Positions 52,449-64,000 of a stretch of 64,000 bases of DNA are shown here, one piece after another. Numbering within the stretch: position 1 is the first letter of the stretch; each line of letters begins with the position of its first letter. The notes beneath the pieces are model-generated. The model saw only the letters and a list, made by a program, of their open reading frames with translations. It ran no database searches and was not told the origin of the DNA. The stretch is from the NCBI RefSeq assembly GCF_022539505.1, contig NC_061510.1, positions 95,062,292 through 95,126,291 on the forward strand, written 5' to 3'. The position numbers and the translations under genes are program-made. This stretch comes from Lolium rigidum (Eukaryota; Streptophyta; Magnoliopsida; Poales; Poaceae).

Positions 52449-54877
52449 AGATTACTTTACGAGCTCTATTGGACGGCCTTCCTTTCGAATCATCGACACC
52501 GCTCCGTTTGAGTTAGGATCGACATAAGGTGGTGGTGGAGGTGCTGCCGCTATTCCGAGCTGATGCCGATTGTCGTCCGTAATCGCGGGAGGTGGTGGCG
52601 GGTGAATCTCGCTCCCGGGCTCCCGAGGATTTCTCTGTGCTTGCTCGAGCGTTAGCGTGCTACGCATACCTGAACATTGCTCGAAAATTTCGACGATCTT
52701 CTGCGCAGGTGCCCTGACTGTCTTTTTCCGTTCGTTGTCGAGGAAAAAATGCATCTGGCACGGTCCGTTCATCATTTCTTCGGGGGACACGAAAGGCCTT
52801 GGAAACCTAGGCCCGCTATTTTGCCTGTTGCGAGAGTCGTCCCTGTTGTCGCCTCGCTGCTCACTGCTTCTCTGGTAATCATCTCTATTGTTTCCTCCTG
52901 TGTTTGCCCGAAAACCTGCCGAAATTTGCCCTGGGGCGTCATAGTTCGGGTACTGCCGAGGAAATCGTCGCCTCGGTTGGTAATTTCGACCACGGTCCTC
53001 CTCTGGCGACCTGTGCTGTTTGTTGTGGACAGCATCTTCTCCATCTGCCCATCTGTTTGCTATCTCCATTAACGCGGATCTTGTCTTTGGATTGGTCCTT
53101 CCCAAGTCCTCGACAAAATCTCCACGCCTGATTCTGCGACAAACGCATCTATTGCTCTCTCGTCAGATATATTTTCTGCCGAGTTTTTGATGATGTTCCA
53201 CCTTTGGATGTACTTTCTCATTGGCTCATCTGGTTTTTGTCGACATGCTCTCAACTCTTCTAACGACGCAGGTTTTTTGCACGTGGATCTAAAGTTCTTG
53301 ACGAATACGTCCTCGAAACTTTCCCAGCTGTCGATAGATCCTGGAGTGAGTTTCTTTATCCAAGATCGTGCGGCTCCACTCAAATGCACCTGAATGCTTT
53401 GCATAGCTGTTGCCCTGGTTCCTCATGTGAGCTTCACTGTCTCGAGATAATCGACTAGCCAATCCTCTGGATCTTGAAGGCCGTCAAACTTCTTGAAATT
53501 GTCGGGTAACTTGAATCCTGAGGGGACTCGAGTTTTTCGGACTCTCCTCGTGAAGCATGGTAAGCCGCACATATCTTCGTTGTTAAGCTCCGGAGATTGC
53601 CGGTGATCCCTTCTGCTTTGCCGCGCTCTATCGACCCTTGCTTGTGCTGCTGTGTCTCTTGCTCCGCTTGGTCCTTCAGGGGCTGCCGCCGTTGCTGCTG
53701 CGGGTCGTGGACTATTTTGCCTTGCCGCTCCTTCGGGAGGCGTTGATACAAACGCTGTCCCCATAGCTCCAACCCCTGCTATCGCCATATTGTATAGTGT
53801 TTCCCTTGGATCACCTGGAGGTGGTTTAGATGCGAGGATAAAAGCTTGTGTCGCCATATACCCAGCTTCTGGTGTCTTAGGGATAATGTTTCCTCTTGTA
53901 TCTATCGACATAAAGGACATGTCGAGGTTTTGAACCAAGTGCTCTCTTTCTGCTTCGGGTATGTGTTGTAACCTTGATCTTCCTCCGTTCCGAGCCTCCT
54001 GTGGCTATCACCCGAAATTCTAGATTGTCGACTTAGATCTGCCCTTCTCCTGCTGGATGCGAAAGCCGCCTCCTTTCTCTCGTTCAACTCAACGCTGTCT
54101 GTTTTTCTATTTCTCGCGGCAGCTCGTGCGAGCCTATATTGATATGCTTGTAATTCCTCCGGTATGGTTGTGGTAGCCATTGGTTACGTGCCGTTCATAG
54201 CTCTCGCGGCTCTGTCCCACGCTGCTTGTGAAAGTTGAACTCGTCTCGCGGCTGCGGCCCGACGTATTTGTTGCCCGACCCTTGTCGCGGCTTGGAGGGA
54301 TCGACGTATGGATTTCCCGGATCGTCGAAGGCCTCGAATGTTTCCTCTTGATCCTCAATGGCATAAATCTGATGATATTTTGTACTCAGATCTATGTTGG
54401 GTTTGGTGACATCGTCGTCGAAATTGATGAAGACCTTGCCCACTGTGATAGATTTGTCGATGAAGTCGTAGCTGTCGACATCGCTTGAGCCATCGCTTAT
54501 ATATGAGTCCGCGGATGACTCAAACGACATGTCGCTGAAGATCTTGGCGAGTTTATCTCTTGCTCTGAGTGCCGACGTAGCGTGTTGCCGAAGTTTCTTC
54601 TTCTCCTGACTCGGTTGACGATGTATAGCTTGAAAAATCGGAATCGACCGCCGACGATCCCGACGAAATCGGAATTTCGACACGATACGATCCTTCCTTC
54701 TCGACACGAAAGTGAAACCTTCCGAACGTCATCTCCATGGGCTCCGCCAGATACGCATATGCATCCAAACGGGAGGGTGGGTGAGGAACAAAATCGATAG
54801 GACCGACGGCGATCTCGTTTACCTCGATCCATTGCGTTGCTTGCGGTTGATGATGTCGAAGATCTTGAACGTGCCAT
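52449..54877 (-). pseudogene. gag of element T, several frames
   Basis: It may start at ATG 54877 (MARSRSSTSSTASNAMDRG), 25 bases after the primer binding site. An N-terminal acidic/serine region follows. Then comes TIPEELQAYQYRLARAAARN (54180 frame) and the capsid core: LPDNFKKFDGLQDPEDWLVD, MQSIQVHLSGAARSWIKKLT, SWESFEDVFVKNFRSTCKKP and RKYIQRWNIIKNSAENISDE. The last frame (53105-52452) is Arg/Asn-rich and contains MHFFLDNERKKTVRAPAQKI plus a proline stretch. At least four frame changes are needed, so it is decayed. It would form the virus-like particle in an intact element. Confidence 0.75.
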
Positions 54878-54902
54878 CGAGATCAGATCCTTACGCCTCT
54901 AG

Positions 54903-54920
54903 TTCCCACAGACGGCGCCA
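54903..54920 (-). other. primer binding site of element T
   Basis: On the minus strand TGGCGCCGTCTGTGGGAA starts two bases after the LTR end. It fixes the element's orientation. The tRNA was not identified. Confidence 0.8.
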
Positions 54921-54922
54921 AT

Positions 54923-55306
54923 TGACAAGGTATTAACTTATCAATGCCTATGGATTATAGGCTAGGGTTTAGTTGGAAGTAGAGGGCAAGTAGATCTTGA
55001 AGGTTTCAGCCGAAAAGTACTCGACGATTATGAAAACTAGGGTTTGCAGACAATGATTCGATGATCTCTTCGTCCCTTGACTCCCCCTTTATATAGGAGG
55101 CGGAGCCGAGGGTTTCGTTTCGTACAAGTTACAGATTCCGGGACGGTTTCTAACTCATCCCGCCAGATTACAAATAGCACTTCCTATTACAACTCTAACT
55201 TTCCTTAATATATCTTGGGCTCCCGAATCTTCTTATTCTTCGGGTAATGGGCCTTCAGTAAACCCGGGTACTATCTTCGACGGGCCCATTTGGGATGCCT
55301 ATGTCG
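54923..55306 (-). repeat. LTR of element T (5' LTR in element orientation)
   Basis: Matches 15616-16001, including a TATA-like CTTTATATAGG near 55088. Its far end reads TGTCGG where the other copy has TGTCAG. The truncated element J begins immediately after it. Confidence 0.85.
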
Positions 55307-55851
55307 GAGGGTTAGTGCATAATAAAAATTCACATGTTCGAGAGGTGACACAATCATTCTTAACACTTCGTACATTGCATAAAGCTACTGGACATTAATG
55401 GATCAAAGAAATTCATCCAACATAGCAAAAGAGGCAATGCGAAAAAAGGCGAGAATCTGTCAAAACAGAACGATCCCGTAAAGATGGATTTTATTAGGCC
55501 ACCGGACTTGCTCAAATGAAAATGCCCAAATTGATTGAAAGTTGCGTACATATCCGAGGATCATGCACGTAAATTGGCTTAATTTTCCGAGCTACTTACG
55601 GGGAGATAGACCCAGATTCGTGACGAGCAAAGAAATCTGGAGCGTGCAGATAATCCAAATCTAGTACTTACTTTACTATCAAAGACTTTACTTGGCACAA
55701 CAAAACTCAAAACTAAGATAAGGAGAGGTTGCTACAGTAGTAAACAACTTCCAAGACACAAATATAAAACAAAAATACTGTAGTAAAAACATGGGTTGTC
55801 TCCCATAAGCGCTTTCTTTAACGCCTTTCGGCTAGGCGCAGAAAGTGTATA

Positions 55852-57945
55852 TCAAGTAACATCAAGAGATGAAGCATCAACATCATAATTTGCTCCAATA
55901 ATAGAATCATAAGGTAACTTCATTCTCTTTCTAGGGAAGTGTTCCATACCTTTCTTGAGAGGAAATTGATATTTAATATTACCTTCCTTCATATCAATAG
56001 TAGCACCAACGGTTCGAAGAAAAGGTCTTCCCAATATAATGGGGCAAGATGCATTGCATTCAATATCCAAGACAGCAAAATCAACGGGGACACGGTTATT
56101 GTTAACCATAATATGAACATTATCAACTCTCCCCAAAGGTTTCTTTTTAGCATTATCAGCGAGATTAACATCCAAATAACGGTTTTTCAATGGTGGCAAG
56201 TCAAGCATATCATAGACTTTCTTAGGCATAACAGAAATACTTGCACCAAGATCACATAAAGCATTACAATCAAAATCTTTGACCCTCATTTTAATGATGG
56301 GCTCCCAACCATCCTCTAGCTTTCTAGGAATAGAAGTTTCAAGTTTTAGTTTCTCTTCTCTAGCTTTTATGAGAGCATTTGTAATATGTTTTGTGAAAGC
56401 CAAATTTATAGCACTAGCATTAGGACTTTTAGCAAGTTTTTGTAAGAACTTTATAACTTCAGAGATGTGGCAATCATCAAAATCTAAATCATTACAATCT
56501 AAAGCAATGGGATTATCATCCCCAAGGTTGGAAAAAAATTCAGCAGTTTTAGCAGTTTCAGGTAATTTTGCGCGCTTCGCACTAGGAGTAGAAGAATTGC
56601 CAACACCAATTATTTTATCATTGATAGTAGGAGGTGCAGCAACATGTGAATCATTAGTATTGCTAGTGGTGGTAATAGTCCAAACTTTAGCTACATTTTT
56701 CTCTTTAGCTAGTTTTTCATTTTCTTCTCTATCCCACCTAGCACGCAGTTCAGCCATTAATCTTATATTCTCATTAATTCTAACTTGGATGGCATTTGCT
56801 GTAGTAACAACTTATTTTCAATATCCCTATTAGGCATAACTTTCGATTTCAAAAGATCAACATCAGAGGCAAGACTATCAACTCTAGAAGCGAGAATATC
56901 AATTTTATTGAGCTTTTCCTCAACAGATTTGTTAAAGGCAGTTTGTGTACTAATAAATTCTTTAAGCATAGCTTCAAGTCCAGGGGTGTATTCCTATTAT
57001 TGTTGTAAGAATTCCCATAAGAATTAGCATAACCGTTACCATTATTATAAGGATATGGCCTATAGTTATTACTAGAATTGTTCCGATAAGCATTGTTGTT
57101 GAAATTATTATTTTTAATGAAGTTTACATCAACATGTTATTCTTGAGCAACCAATGAAGCTAATGGAACATTATTAGGATCAACATTAGTCCTATCATTC
57201 ACAAGCATAGACATAATAGCATCAATCTTATCATTCAAGGAAGAGGATTCTTCAACGGAATTTACCTTCTTACCTTGTGGAGCTCTTTCCGTGTGCCATT
57301 CAGAGTAATTAATCATCATATTATCAAGAAGCTTTGTTGCTTCACCAAGAGTGATGGACATAAAGGTACCTCCAGCAGCTGAATCCAATAAATTCCGCGA
57401 AGAAAAATTTAGTCTGCATAGAAGGTTTGGATGATCATCCAAGTAGTCGATCCATGGGTTGGGCAATTTTTAACCGAGAGATTTCATTCTTTCCCAAGCT
57501 TGAGCAACATGTTCATTATCCAATTTTTTAAAATTCATTATGCTACTCCTCAAAGATATAATTTTAGCAGGGGGATAATATCTACCAATAAAAGCATCCT
57601 TGCATTTAGTACAGGAATCAATACTATTCTTAGGCAGAGATAGCAACCAATCTTTAGCTCTTCCTCTTAATGAGAAAGGAAACAATTTTAATTTTATAAT
57701 GTCACCATCTACATCTTTATACTTTTGCATTTCACATAATTCAACAAAATTATTGAGATGGGCAGCGAGCATCATCGGAACTAACACCGGAAAATTGCTC
57801 TCTCATAACAAGATTAAGTAAAGCGAGGTTTAATTTCAAAGAATTCTGCTTCGTAGTAGCGAGGTGGAGCAATAGGTGTGCATAGGAAATCATTATTATT
57901 TGTGCTAGTGAAGTCACACAACTTAGTATTTTCAGGGGTAGCCAT
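55852..57945 (-). pseudogene. gag and retropepsin of element J, partly intact
   Basis: On the minus strand ATG at 57945 gives MATPENTKLCDFTSTNNND. Further frames carry LFPFSLRGRAKDWLLSLPKN, YYPPAKIISLRSSIMNFKKL and LDSAAGGTFMSITLGEATKL, the Retrotrans_gag pattern. An asparagine/tyrosine-rich stretch and a coiled coil (56969-56763) come next. The longest frame (56757-55852, 301 codons) is open and ends with a retropepsin: CDLGASISVMPKKVYDML (Asp at 56253-56251), then CNASCPIILGRPFLRTV and VGATIDMKEGNIKYQFPL. Four or more stops or shifts break the N-terminal part. This is the best local reference for the shortened F protein. Confidence 0.75.
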
Positions 57946-58170
57946 TTTAGCAGTAGTAAATAAAGCAAACTAGATAAAGTAAATGCAAGTAACTAATTTT
58001 TTTGTGTTTTTGATATAGCAAACAAGACAGTAAATAAAGTAAAGCTAGCAACTAATTTTTTTGTGTTTTTGATATAATGCAGCAAACAAAGTAGTAAATA
58101 AAATAAAGCAAGAAAAAAACAAAGTAAAGAGATTGAGAAGTGAAGACTCCCCTTGCAGCGTGTCTTGATC

Positions 58171-58188
58171 TCCCCGGCAACGGCGCCA
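58171..58188 (-). other. primer binding site of element J, tRNA-Asp
   Basis: On the minus strand TGGCGCCGTTGCCGGGGA, identical to that of element F. Confidence 0.88.
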
Positions 58189-58199
58189 GAAATTTAGCT

Positions 58200-59791
58200 T
58201 GATGACGCGTAAAGCACACGCCCGTTGGGAACCCCAAGTGGAAGGTGTGATGCGTACATCAGCAAGTTTCCCTCAGTAAGAAACCAAGGTTTATCGAACC
58301 GGTAGGAGCCAAGAAGCACGTTGAAGGTTGATGGCGGCGGGATGTAGTGCGGCGCAACACCGGAGATTCCGGCGCCAACGTGGAACCTGCACAACACAAC
58401 CAAAGTACTTTGCCCCAACGAAACGGTGAGGTTGTCAATCTCACCGGCTTGCTGTAACAAAGGATTAACCGTATTGTGTGGAAGATGATTGTTTGCGAGA
58501 GAAAACAGATAAAACAAGTATTGCGACAGATTTGTATTTCAGGTATTAAAAGAATGGACCGGGGTCCACAGTTCACTAGAGGTGTCTCTCCCATAAGATA
58601 AAAGCATGTTGGGTGAACAAATTATAGTCGGGCAATTGACAAATAGAGAGGGCATAACAATGCACATACATGTCATGATAAATATAGTGAGATTTAATTG
58701 GGCATTATGACAAAGTACATAGACCGCCATCCAACTCGCATCTATGCCTAAAAAGTCCACCTTCAGGTTATCATCCGAACCCCTTCCGAGTATTAAGTTG
58801 CAAAGCAACAGACAATTGCATTAAGTATGGTGCGTAATGTAATCAATAACTACATCCTCGAACATAGCATCAATGTTTTATCCCTAGTGGCAACGAGCAC
58901 AACACAACCTTAGGGGTTTCTGTCACTCCCCCAGGTGTCAATGCAGGCATGAACCCACTATCGAGCATAAATACTCCCTCTTGGAGTTACTAGCTTCAAC
59001 TTGGCCAGAGCCTCTACTAATAACGGAGAGCATGCAAGATCATAAATAACACATAGGTAATAACTTGATAACCATAACATGGTATTCTCTATCCATCGGA
59101 TCCCGACAAACACAACATATAGCATTACAGATAGATGATCTTGATCATGTTAGGCAGCTCACAAGATCCAACAATGAAGCACAATGAGGAGAAGACAACC
59201 ATCTAGCTACTGCTATGGACCCATAGTCCAGGGGTGAACTACTCACTCATCACTCCGGAGGCGACCATGGCGGTGTAGAGTCCTCCGGAGATGAATCCCC
59301 TCTCGGCGAGGTGCCGGAGGAGATCTCCGAATCCCCGAGATGGGATCGGCGGCGGCGGCATCTCCGGAAGGTTTTCCGTATCGTGGTTTTTCGCATCGGG
59401 GTTTTCGCGACGGAGGCTTTAAGTAGGCGGAAGGGCGAGTCGGGGCCGACGAGGGGCCCACACCACGAGGCGGCGCGGGCCCCCTTTGGCCGCGCGGCCC
59501 CGTGGTCCGGCCACCTCGTGGCCCCACTTCGTATGCTCTTCGGTCTTCCGGAAGGTTCGTGGCAAAATAGGACCCCGGGACTTGATTTCGTCCAATTCCG
59601 AGAATATTTCATTACTAGGATTTACGAAACCAAAAACAACAGAAAACGAGCAAGCGGCACTTCGGCATCTTGTTAATAGGTTAGTTCCAGAAAATGCACG
59701 AATATGACATAAAGTGTGCATATAACATGTAGGAATCATCAATAATATGGCATGAAACATAAGAAATTATCGATACGTCGGAGACGTATCA
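58200..59791 (-). repeat. 5' LTR of element J
   Basis: Minus-strand F-type LTR from TGATACGTCTCCGACGTATC (59791) to CGCGTCATCA (58200). Confidence 0.88.
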
Positions 59792-60034
59792 ACAGCCACG
59801 ACCAATGTATCAGAAAAATGCGAGAACCGCTCTCTCTGCCTTGCGGGCCCAGAAACCTCATTAACTTGACACGTCGTGCAAGTGGCGGACACACGTCCTC
59901 CGCTATTCCTGGCGCACGTACTGTAGCTCTTGTATTTTCTCGTCCGTATGAAATTACTTTTTACCCCTTGTCCACGTGTACATCATCTGTCCCGCAATTT
60001 CTCAATCCAACGGCGCGTCCGTTCAGCGCACCTC

Positions 60035-60042
60035 TATATAAA
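60035..60042 (+). promoter_or_regulatory. TATA box of aORF1, copy 2
   Basis: TATATAAA in the same context as 17269-17276, 129 bases before the ATG spacing seen in copy 1. Confidence 0.65.
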
Positions 60043-60170
60043 GGTATCGTCTTCCTCCTCTAGTCCGTTCGCTCGCGCCGCACCTCTGTTTCTCCTCTGC
60101 AAGATCCTCCATTGCTCTCATTACTTCAAGCGCTCGGCCATACTCACACCCTTCGCCGCCAATCTCATTG

Positions 60171-62807
60171 ATGCCTCCGCGCAAGCTCACGAGGCACAGC
60201 ACACCCGAGTCGAGGATGGCGACTGAAGATCTGGGGAACACGGAGTGGGAGAGATCCAAAATCTCCCCTCAAGACATCAACCTACTGAAGAGGTTAGGGA
60301 TCAGCAAGAAAGAGGGCGCGCTTCGCTTTCCCAGTGAAGAAAGCTATCCAACTCCTCCAATGGAATATCGGGTCAGTTTCGTCGACCATCTCAGATTGCA
60401 ACTGCATCATCTCACTCCCAACTCCATCCTCCACATCTCAATCTTTATCACGCTTTGCGAAGCTTTCCTTGGAGTCCAGCCTAACTGGGCTCTATGGAAA
60501 CGCATTTTCTTCTATCGCCGTAATGGCTCCCACGGCGTCGCCTATAACATTGGCGGCGTTGTCATCTGCGTCCGTCCCGACGTCGAATATTTCGACGTCA
60601 AATTCCCCGACTCAGTACAAGGGTGGCGAAAAAAGTGGTTGTATATTCATGAGGAGAACCATGGCTCTGTTGAAGACAACATCCCTCCTTTTGATGGCAC
60701 CGAAAAAATCTGCCGCCGGCGTTCCTGGGATGCAGAGGCTACCGATGAAGAAAAAGCGGCGACAGAAGCTTTGATGACACGCATTCGCCAACTCCAAAAT
60801 ACCCGAGGTCAAGAACTATTGGGTGTGCAAATCACGGCGTACTTCCTTAGGACCAGGGTGCAACCCCTGCAAGCTCGCAAGAATCCCCTCTGGAAATATG
60901 CTGGCAACAAGGATGAGGATCGTTTGTCGGTGGATTTGCCGGTCAAGGATTTAGAAAAACTTGTCCGAAAAATCTCCTCCCTCAACAAGAAAGATCCTGT
61001 CCCCTCGTCTTGTCGCGTAAAGCCGTATAGCGCTACCAACGCGCTCCCTGAGGTAATGTTTGGCTGGACTATTTTTCTCGAGAACAAATTTTTGTTGACA
61101 TCCTTCCCATAACTTCTTTGTCGACATTCTTCTTCTTTGCAGAATCACCCAAATCTTGTTTGTCTTCCTCCCCTTCCTGAAGGTGGAGAGGTCGAAGAAC
61201 GGGCTGTTGTCACCGACGACAACCAGGGTACTTCTCGCCCTGAGAGTGAAACCGCGGGTTCTCGAAAATCTGCGGTATCCTCTGAAAAGGAAGATTCCGA
61301 GGCTACCGGATCGGCACACTCTCCTCCCCCAGCTGTTTCTCCCAGGAACAAGAGAAAGCGGGATGAAGTTGTCGACTCCGGCCCGGCACGCCTCCTGCCG
61401 AAGAAGTTGCTCCTACTGAAAAAAGGACAACTTTCGACCCTTACACCGATGCTCTCGTCAGCTCGTAAGTTCCTGCCGCTATTTTGTTGTTTGCCAATGC
61501 TTTGTTTTCGACTATGTTGTTTACTGTTTTGTCGCCTTTTGGTAGTGATGATGAGGATGATATTCAACCTATTGACGCGACTGCTCGAATGAGCACGTCC
61601 CGTAAATTAGTTGTTTCTGAAGCTCCTCCTGATGGGGATGAAACTTCTCCTCCTCAACGAGATGCAGAGCATCCCACTCCAATTGCCAGCCCCCGAGCCT
61701 CTTCACCAAAGAGAGCTAGGGTAGAAACGTCCAAGGACCCTCTTCTGCTGGCTGGTAGTTCCACTACTCCTTCATTGGATGATGTAAGATTTGTACCGTT
61801 CTTCTCCCGAATATTTCAACATTTGTCGACTTCCCTTTGTTTCTTGCGTAAATCCTGTCGAACTTTTCCTTCTATATTGACTTTTTTTGCTCTTTCTTCA
61901 GCCTCTGATGCAGGAATTTGTTCGCCTCGGTACTCAATTCATCGGGTACCGCGACCATGCAAATAAACTTAAAGGTACTACTTTTTCCTTGTTCTCTCTA
62001 CTACATATACTCCTTTATTTTTGCCGTGTCGTTTACCTGTCGTTTATTTTTACCAGAAACTCTTGCCGAAGCCAACAAACGCGCTGACGCTCTTGCTGTT
62101 AAGTTAGAGCAAAGCGAAGCAGCTCGCAAGAAAGCTGAAGCAGATGCTGCCACCGTCGAAGACCTGCGAAAAGGCTTCACGCCGCGGAAACTTCTCTGAG
62201 CGAGCATATAACCGAACAATCTGCTCGCGAAGGATTAATTATCAAGCGCTTAGAGTCGCAGAGCCGCCGCTTTGTCAGTAAGTGCCCGAACTATGTTGAT
62301 TTCGTTGGACTTGCTTTCCTTTTCTTGTTTGTTGACCAATAACATTTTGCCTTAGCAGGGAAAACATGTCAAGAATATGAACTTGAAGATCCTGACAATG
62401 ATCCCCTTCTTGACGCGCTTTCTCTCCTTAAAATTCATGGAGATGAAGCACGCGAAGGCCTTGCTGAAGCTGGGGCGGGACTGTCGCGGCTCTATCCTTA
62501 CTTCTTCCCGAAGAAAGAGGAACCCGCACCTTTCCTTGCTCTCGCTAAATTTTTCAATTCTCAAGAAAATCTCGGGCTCAAACTTCGCCAAGAAGGTTTG
62601 AAGGTTGGCGTTGAAGGCACTATTGCTCTGGTTGCCGACAGCCAACAGAATGTCGACTGGACTAGGGTTGGCAACACGCAGGAGATGGAGACCAAGAAAT
62701 GGCAATCGCTGATCAAGGCTGCGAAGCCAAACTCGAAGAAGGTCCTCGCCTATCTTGGATGCAAGCCAACTCCAGCTCCAAGTTCATCAAAGTCGGAGGT
62801 CAAGTAG
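60171..62807 (+). pseudogene. antisense extra gene aORF1 of a T-type element, copy 2
   Basis: It is nearly identical to 17405-20049, with the same splice sites: exons 60171-61052, 61143-61464, 61546-61783, 61902-61974, 62057-62277, 62359-62807. Exon 1 is fully open and equal in length (882 bases). Exon 2 lacks 10 bases near 61384 and exon 5 lacks one A near 62172, each breaking the frame. Exon 6 is intact here and keeps five bases that copy 1 has lost. Preservation of all six splice junctions in both copies supports a real spliced gene. The protein is the Transposase_28-like one described for copy 1. Confidence 0.7.
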
Positions 62808-63002
62808 ACCAACTTTGCCTTCTTTGTCGTTCTCTTTTGGTGTTGTCGCCTTATATAGATTTGGCGACAATTGACCCCTTTGTTCATTAGGAGCCATCCT
62901 TTTGTAATAGCTATGTAAATATGCCGAATATCAATGGAAATTTGTTTTGCTTGATGATTGATGTTGAGCCTTTTCTTTCAGTTGACGTTCGATAACTATA
63001 CT

Positions 63003-63180
63003 CCGTCGGCTGCTCCTTCCGATATTTTGCCTACTTCTCATTCGACGAAAACACTTGTTAATACTGAACTTGATGGAGATTCCTCGAGTAAGAATTTTCC
63101 GCAAGACTTGGAAGAACTTCGTCGACAGCTTCAGTATGCGAAGAAGCAAACACTTGTGATGATGGAACAATCTCGCAAGG
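63003..63180 (+). pseudogene. aORF2 copy 2, start lost and truncated
   Basis: It matches 20245-20424, but the ATG has become CCG (ACTCCGTCGGCTGC against ACTATGTCGGCTGC). It ends after MMEQSRK where the LTR at 63181 begins. Confidence 0.75.
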
Positions 63181-64000
63181 TGTAACATCCCAAAAATTTA
63201 AATATTAAAATACATGCATTGCATCCATAAGCATCATGGCATCCTTGCATTCACTAGGAAAGTTTTGTTGAACTTTAAATCTATAAAGAAACTTTAAACC
63301 CGAAGTAATACAAATAAAATCATATAGGCCTTTGTGCCATTTTCAATTTTTTTTAATGTTCTAAAAGTGATTCCAAAATATTCTTTATTGAATAAGGAAT
63401 TCACTGATATTTTATTTGGATTTTCTGACTTGTTTTGACTTACTTTTGATCAAATTCCATTTGTCAAATTATTTTCCAAATACTAAAAATAGAAAAGAGA
63501 AAAGAGATTTGGTAAAATAAAATAAATAAATAAAAACTTGCGGGCAAATGGCCAAGCCAAACTCCAAATGAGCGACCCAGCCAGGCAACTCAATCGTGCA
63601 GGCCGGCCTGTCCGCGTGCGTGCACGCTCGCGCGACGCAGCAGCGCAGCAAACCACCGTCCGCATCCGCGAATCTTTTTCCTCACGTGCGGGTCCCACCG
63701 CCACATCAGCGTCGTCTTCAAGCCCAGACACCAAGCGTCGCACAGCACACGAACGTAACTCACAGTCAGTTTCTTCTGTTTACTCTCCAATTAATTTCCG
63801 GCGATTTAAGCCACTATTTGACGCACCGTTTCTTCCTACTTAAGCTCCATTCCCTCCTCTTCATTTCCCCCCAAACGGCACACCTAGAGAGCCCCCAGGC
63901 TGCTCGAATTCGAGCTCGAAGGTCCGCAGCACCGTCACGGTAAATCGTCGTCCGCTCCCGTGTCGCTCCCAGGGGCGGCACCGGGGCGGCCCCAACTCCG
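63181..64000 (+). repeat. start of a further LTR element, runs off the window
   Basis: TGTAACATCCCAAAAATTTA begins exactly where homology to aORF2 stops. TGTAAC(A/G)CCC starts are common for grass LTRs. AT-rich to 63535, then GC-rich with leader-like sequence. CCTACTTAAGCTCC near 63837 could be a TATA-type element. The other end is outside the window, so the family and type are not assigned. Confidence 0.55.

Larger units (their letters stand above)
15616..55306 (-). mobile_element. Tat-type Ty3/gypsy element T (minus strand), interrupted
   Basis: Similar 384-386-base LTRs lie at both edges, with inverted ends TGACA...TGTCA (the outer base is mutated in one copy). Reading the minus strand from 55306: 5' LTR, primer binding site, gag, protease, reverse transcriptase and RNase H, then a gap. 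Two genes in the opposite orientation (17405-21205) follow before the 3' LTR. Gag-pol followed by antisense extra ORFs is the plan of Tat-lineage gypsy elements. The interior is occupied by elements H, F and G, Helitrons and a LINE. Two N gaps mean that membership of both halves in one copy is inferred. Integrase is not visible. Confidence 0.6.
55307..59791 (-). mobile_element. truncated Athila-type element J (minus strand)
   Basis: Reading from 59791 on the minus strand: a 1592-base F-type LTR, primer binding site, gag and protease. It then passes directly into 3' non-coding sequence homologous to 32680-33210 of element F, where it stops at 55307. Pol and the 3' LTR are missing. It is inserted beside the second copy of the T antisense genes, whose sequence resumes at 59792 (equivalent to 17024). 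Confidence 0.8.

Noticed and set aside
63538..63943. Possible 5' end of a host gene in the last kilobase
   Set aside because: Several frames overlap in GC-rich sequence inside an LTR start (TGTAACATCCC); no splice signal or domain.

Overview
The window is nuclear intergenic DNA from a grass, most likely a Triticeae or close Pooideae species. It consists of nested transposable elements. I see no intact host gene, tRNA or rRNA. The grass assignment rests on long Athila-type LTRs beginning TGATACGTC with a tRNA-Asp-type primer binding site (TGGCGCCGTTGCCGGGGA), on Tat-type Ty3/gypsy elements carrying antisense extra genes, and on grass-style Helitron and CACTA remnants. Three runs of exactly 100 N (1369-1468, 23242-23341, 49907-50006) are scaffold gaps of unknown size, so the order of the four sequence blocks depends on the assembly.

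Layout. 1-14338: an Athila-like element (A) arranged LTR, internal, LTR, second internal start. Its first internal region lacks pol and is invaded by a mosaic of related LTR units (997-9317), including a solo LTR with a 5-bp target duplication. 14339-15615: a CACTA-like remnant holding a degenerate telomere-like tract. 15616-21564 and 50007-55306: two parts of a minus-strand Tat-type element (T). Its gag, protease, reverse transcriptase and RNase H are at 50007-54877, and two spliced antisense genes (aORF1, aORF2) are at 17405-21205. 21565-23241: start of another Athila-type element (H). 23342-29510: two minus-strand Helitron-like elements and a LINE fragment. 29975-36863: a complete non-autonomous Athila-type element (F) with target duplication GCGAC. 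37990-49906: a fragment of a CACTA ORF split by a complete Tat-type element (G, 38022-48466). G has gag-protease on the plus strand and, antisense, a plant-mobile-domain gene and an acidic ORF. 55307-59791: a truncated minus-strand Athila-type element (J). 59792-63180: a second copy of the T antisense genes, cut by a new LTR at 63181.

How parts relate. A and T both look like LTR-internal-LTR-internal chains, the expected product of unequal recombination between LTRs. F, H, J and the LTRs at 6091-8474 are one LTR family. F has kept a short gag joined to a protease-like domain whose active-site glycine is missing. G and T are separate Tat-type elements that each carry an antisense multi-exon gene pair of a different protein family; this is the most biologically interesting content. 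Letters A, B, F, G, H, J, K, L and T are labels used here only. Family names are from memory of motifs and were not checked against a database.
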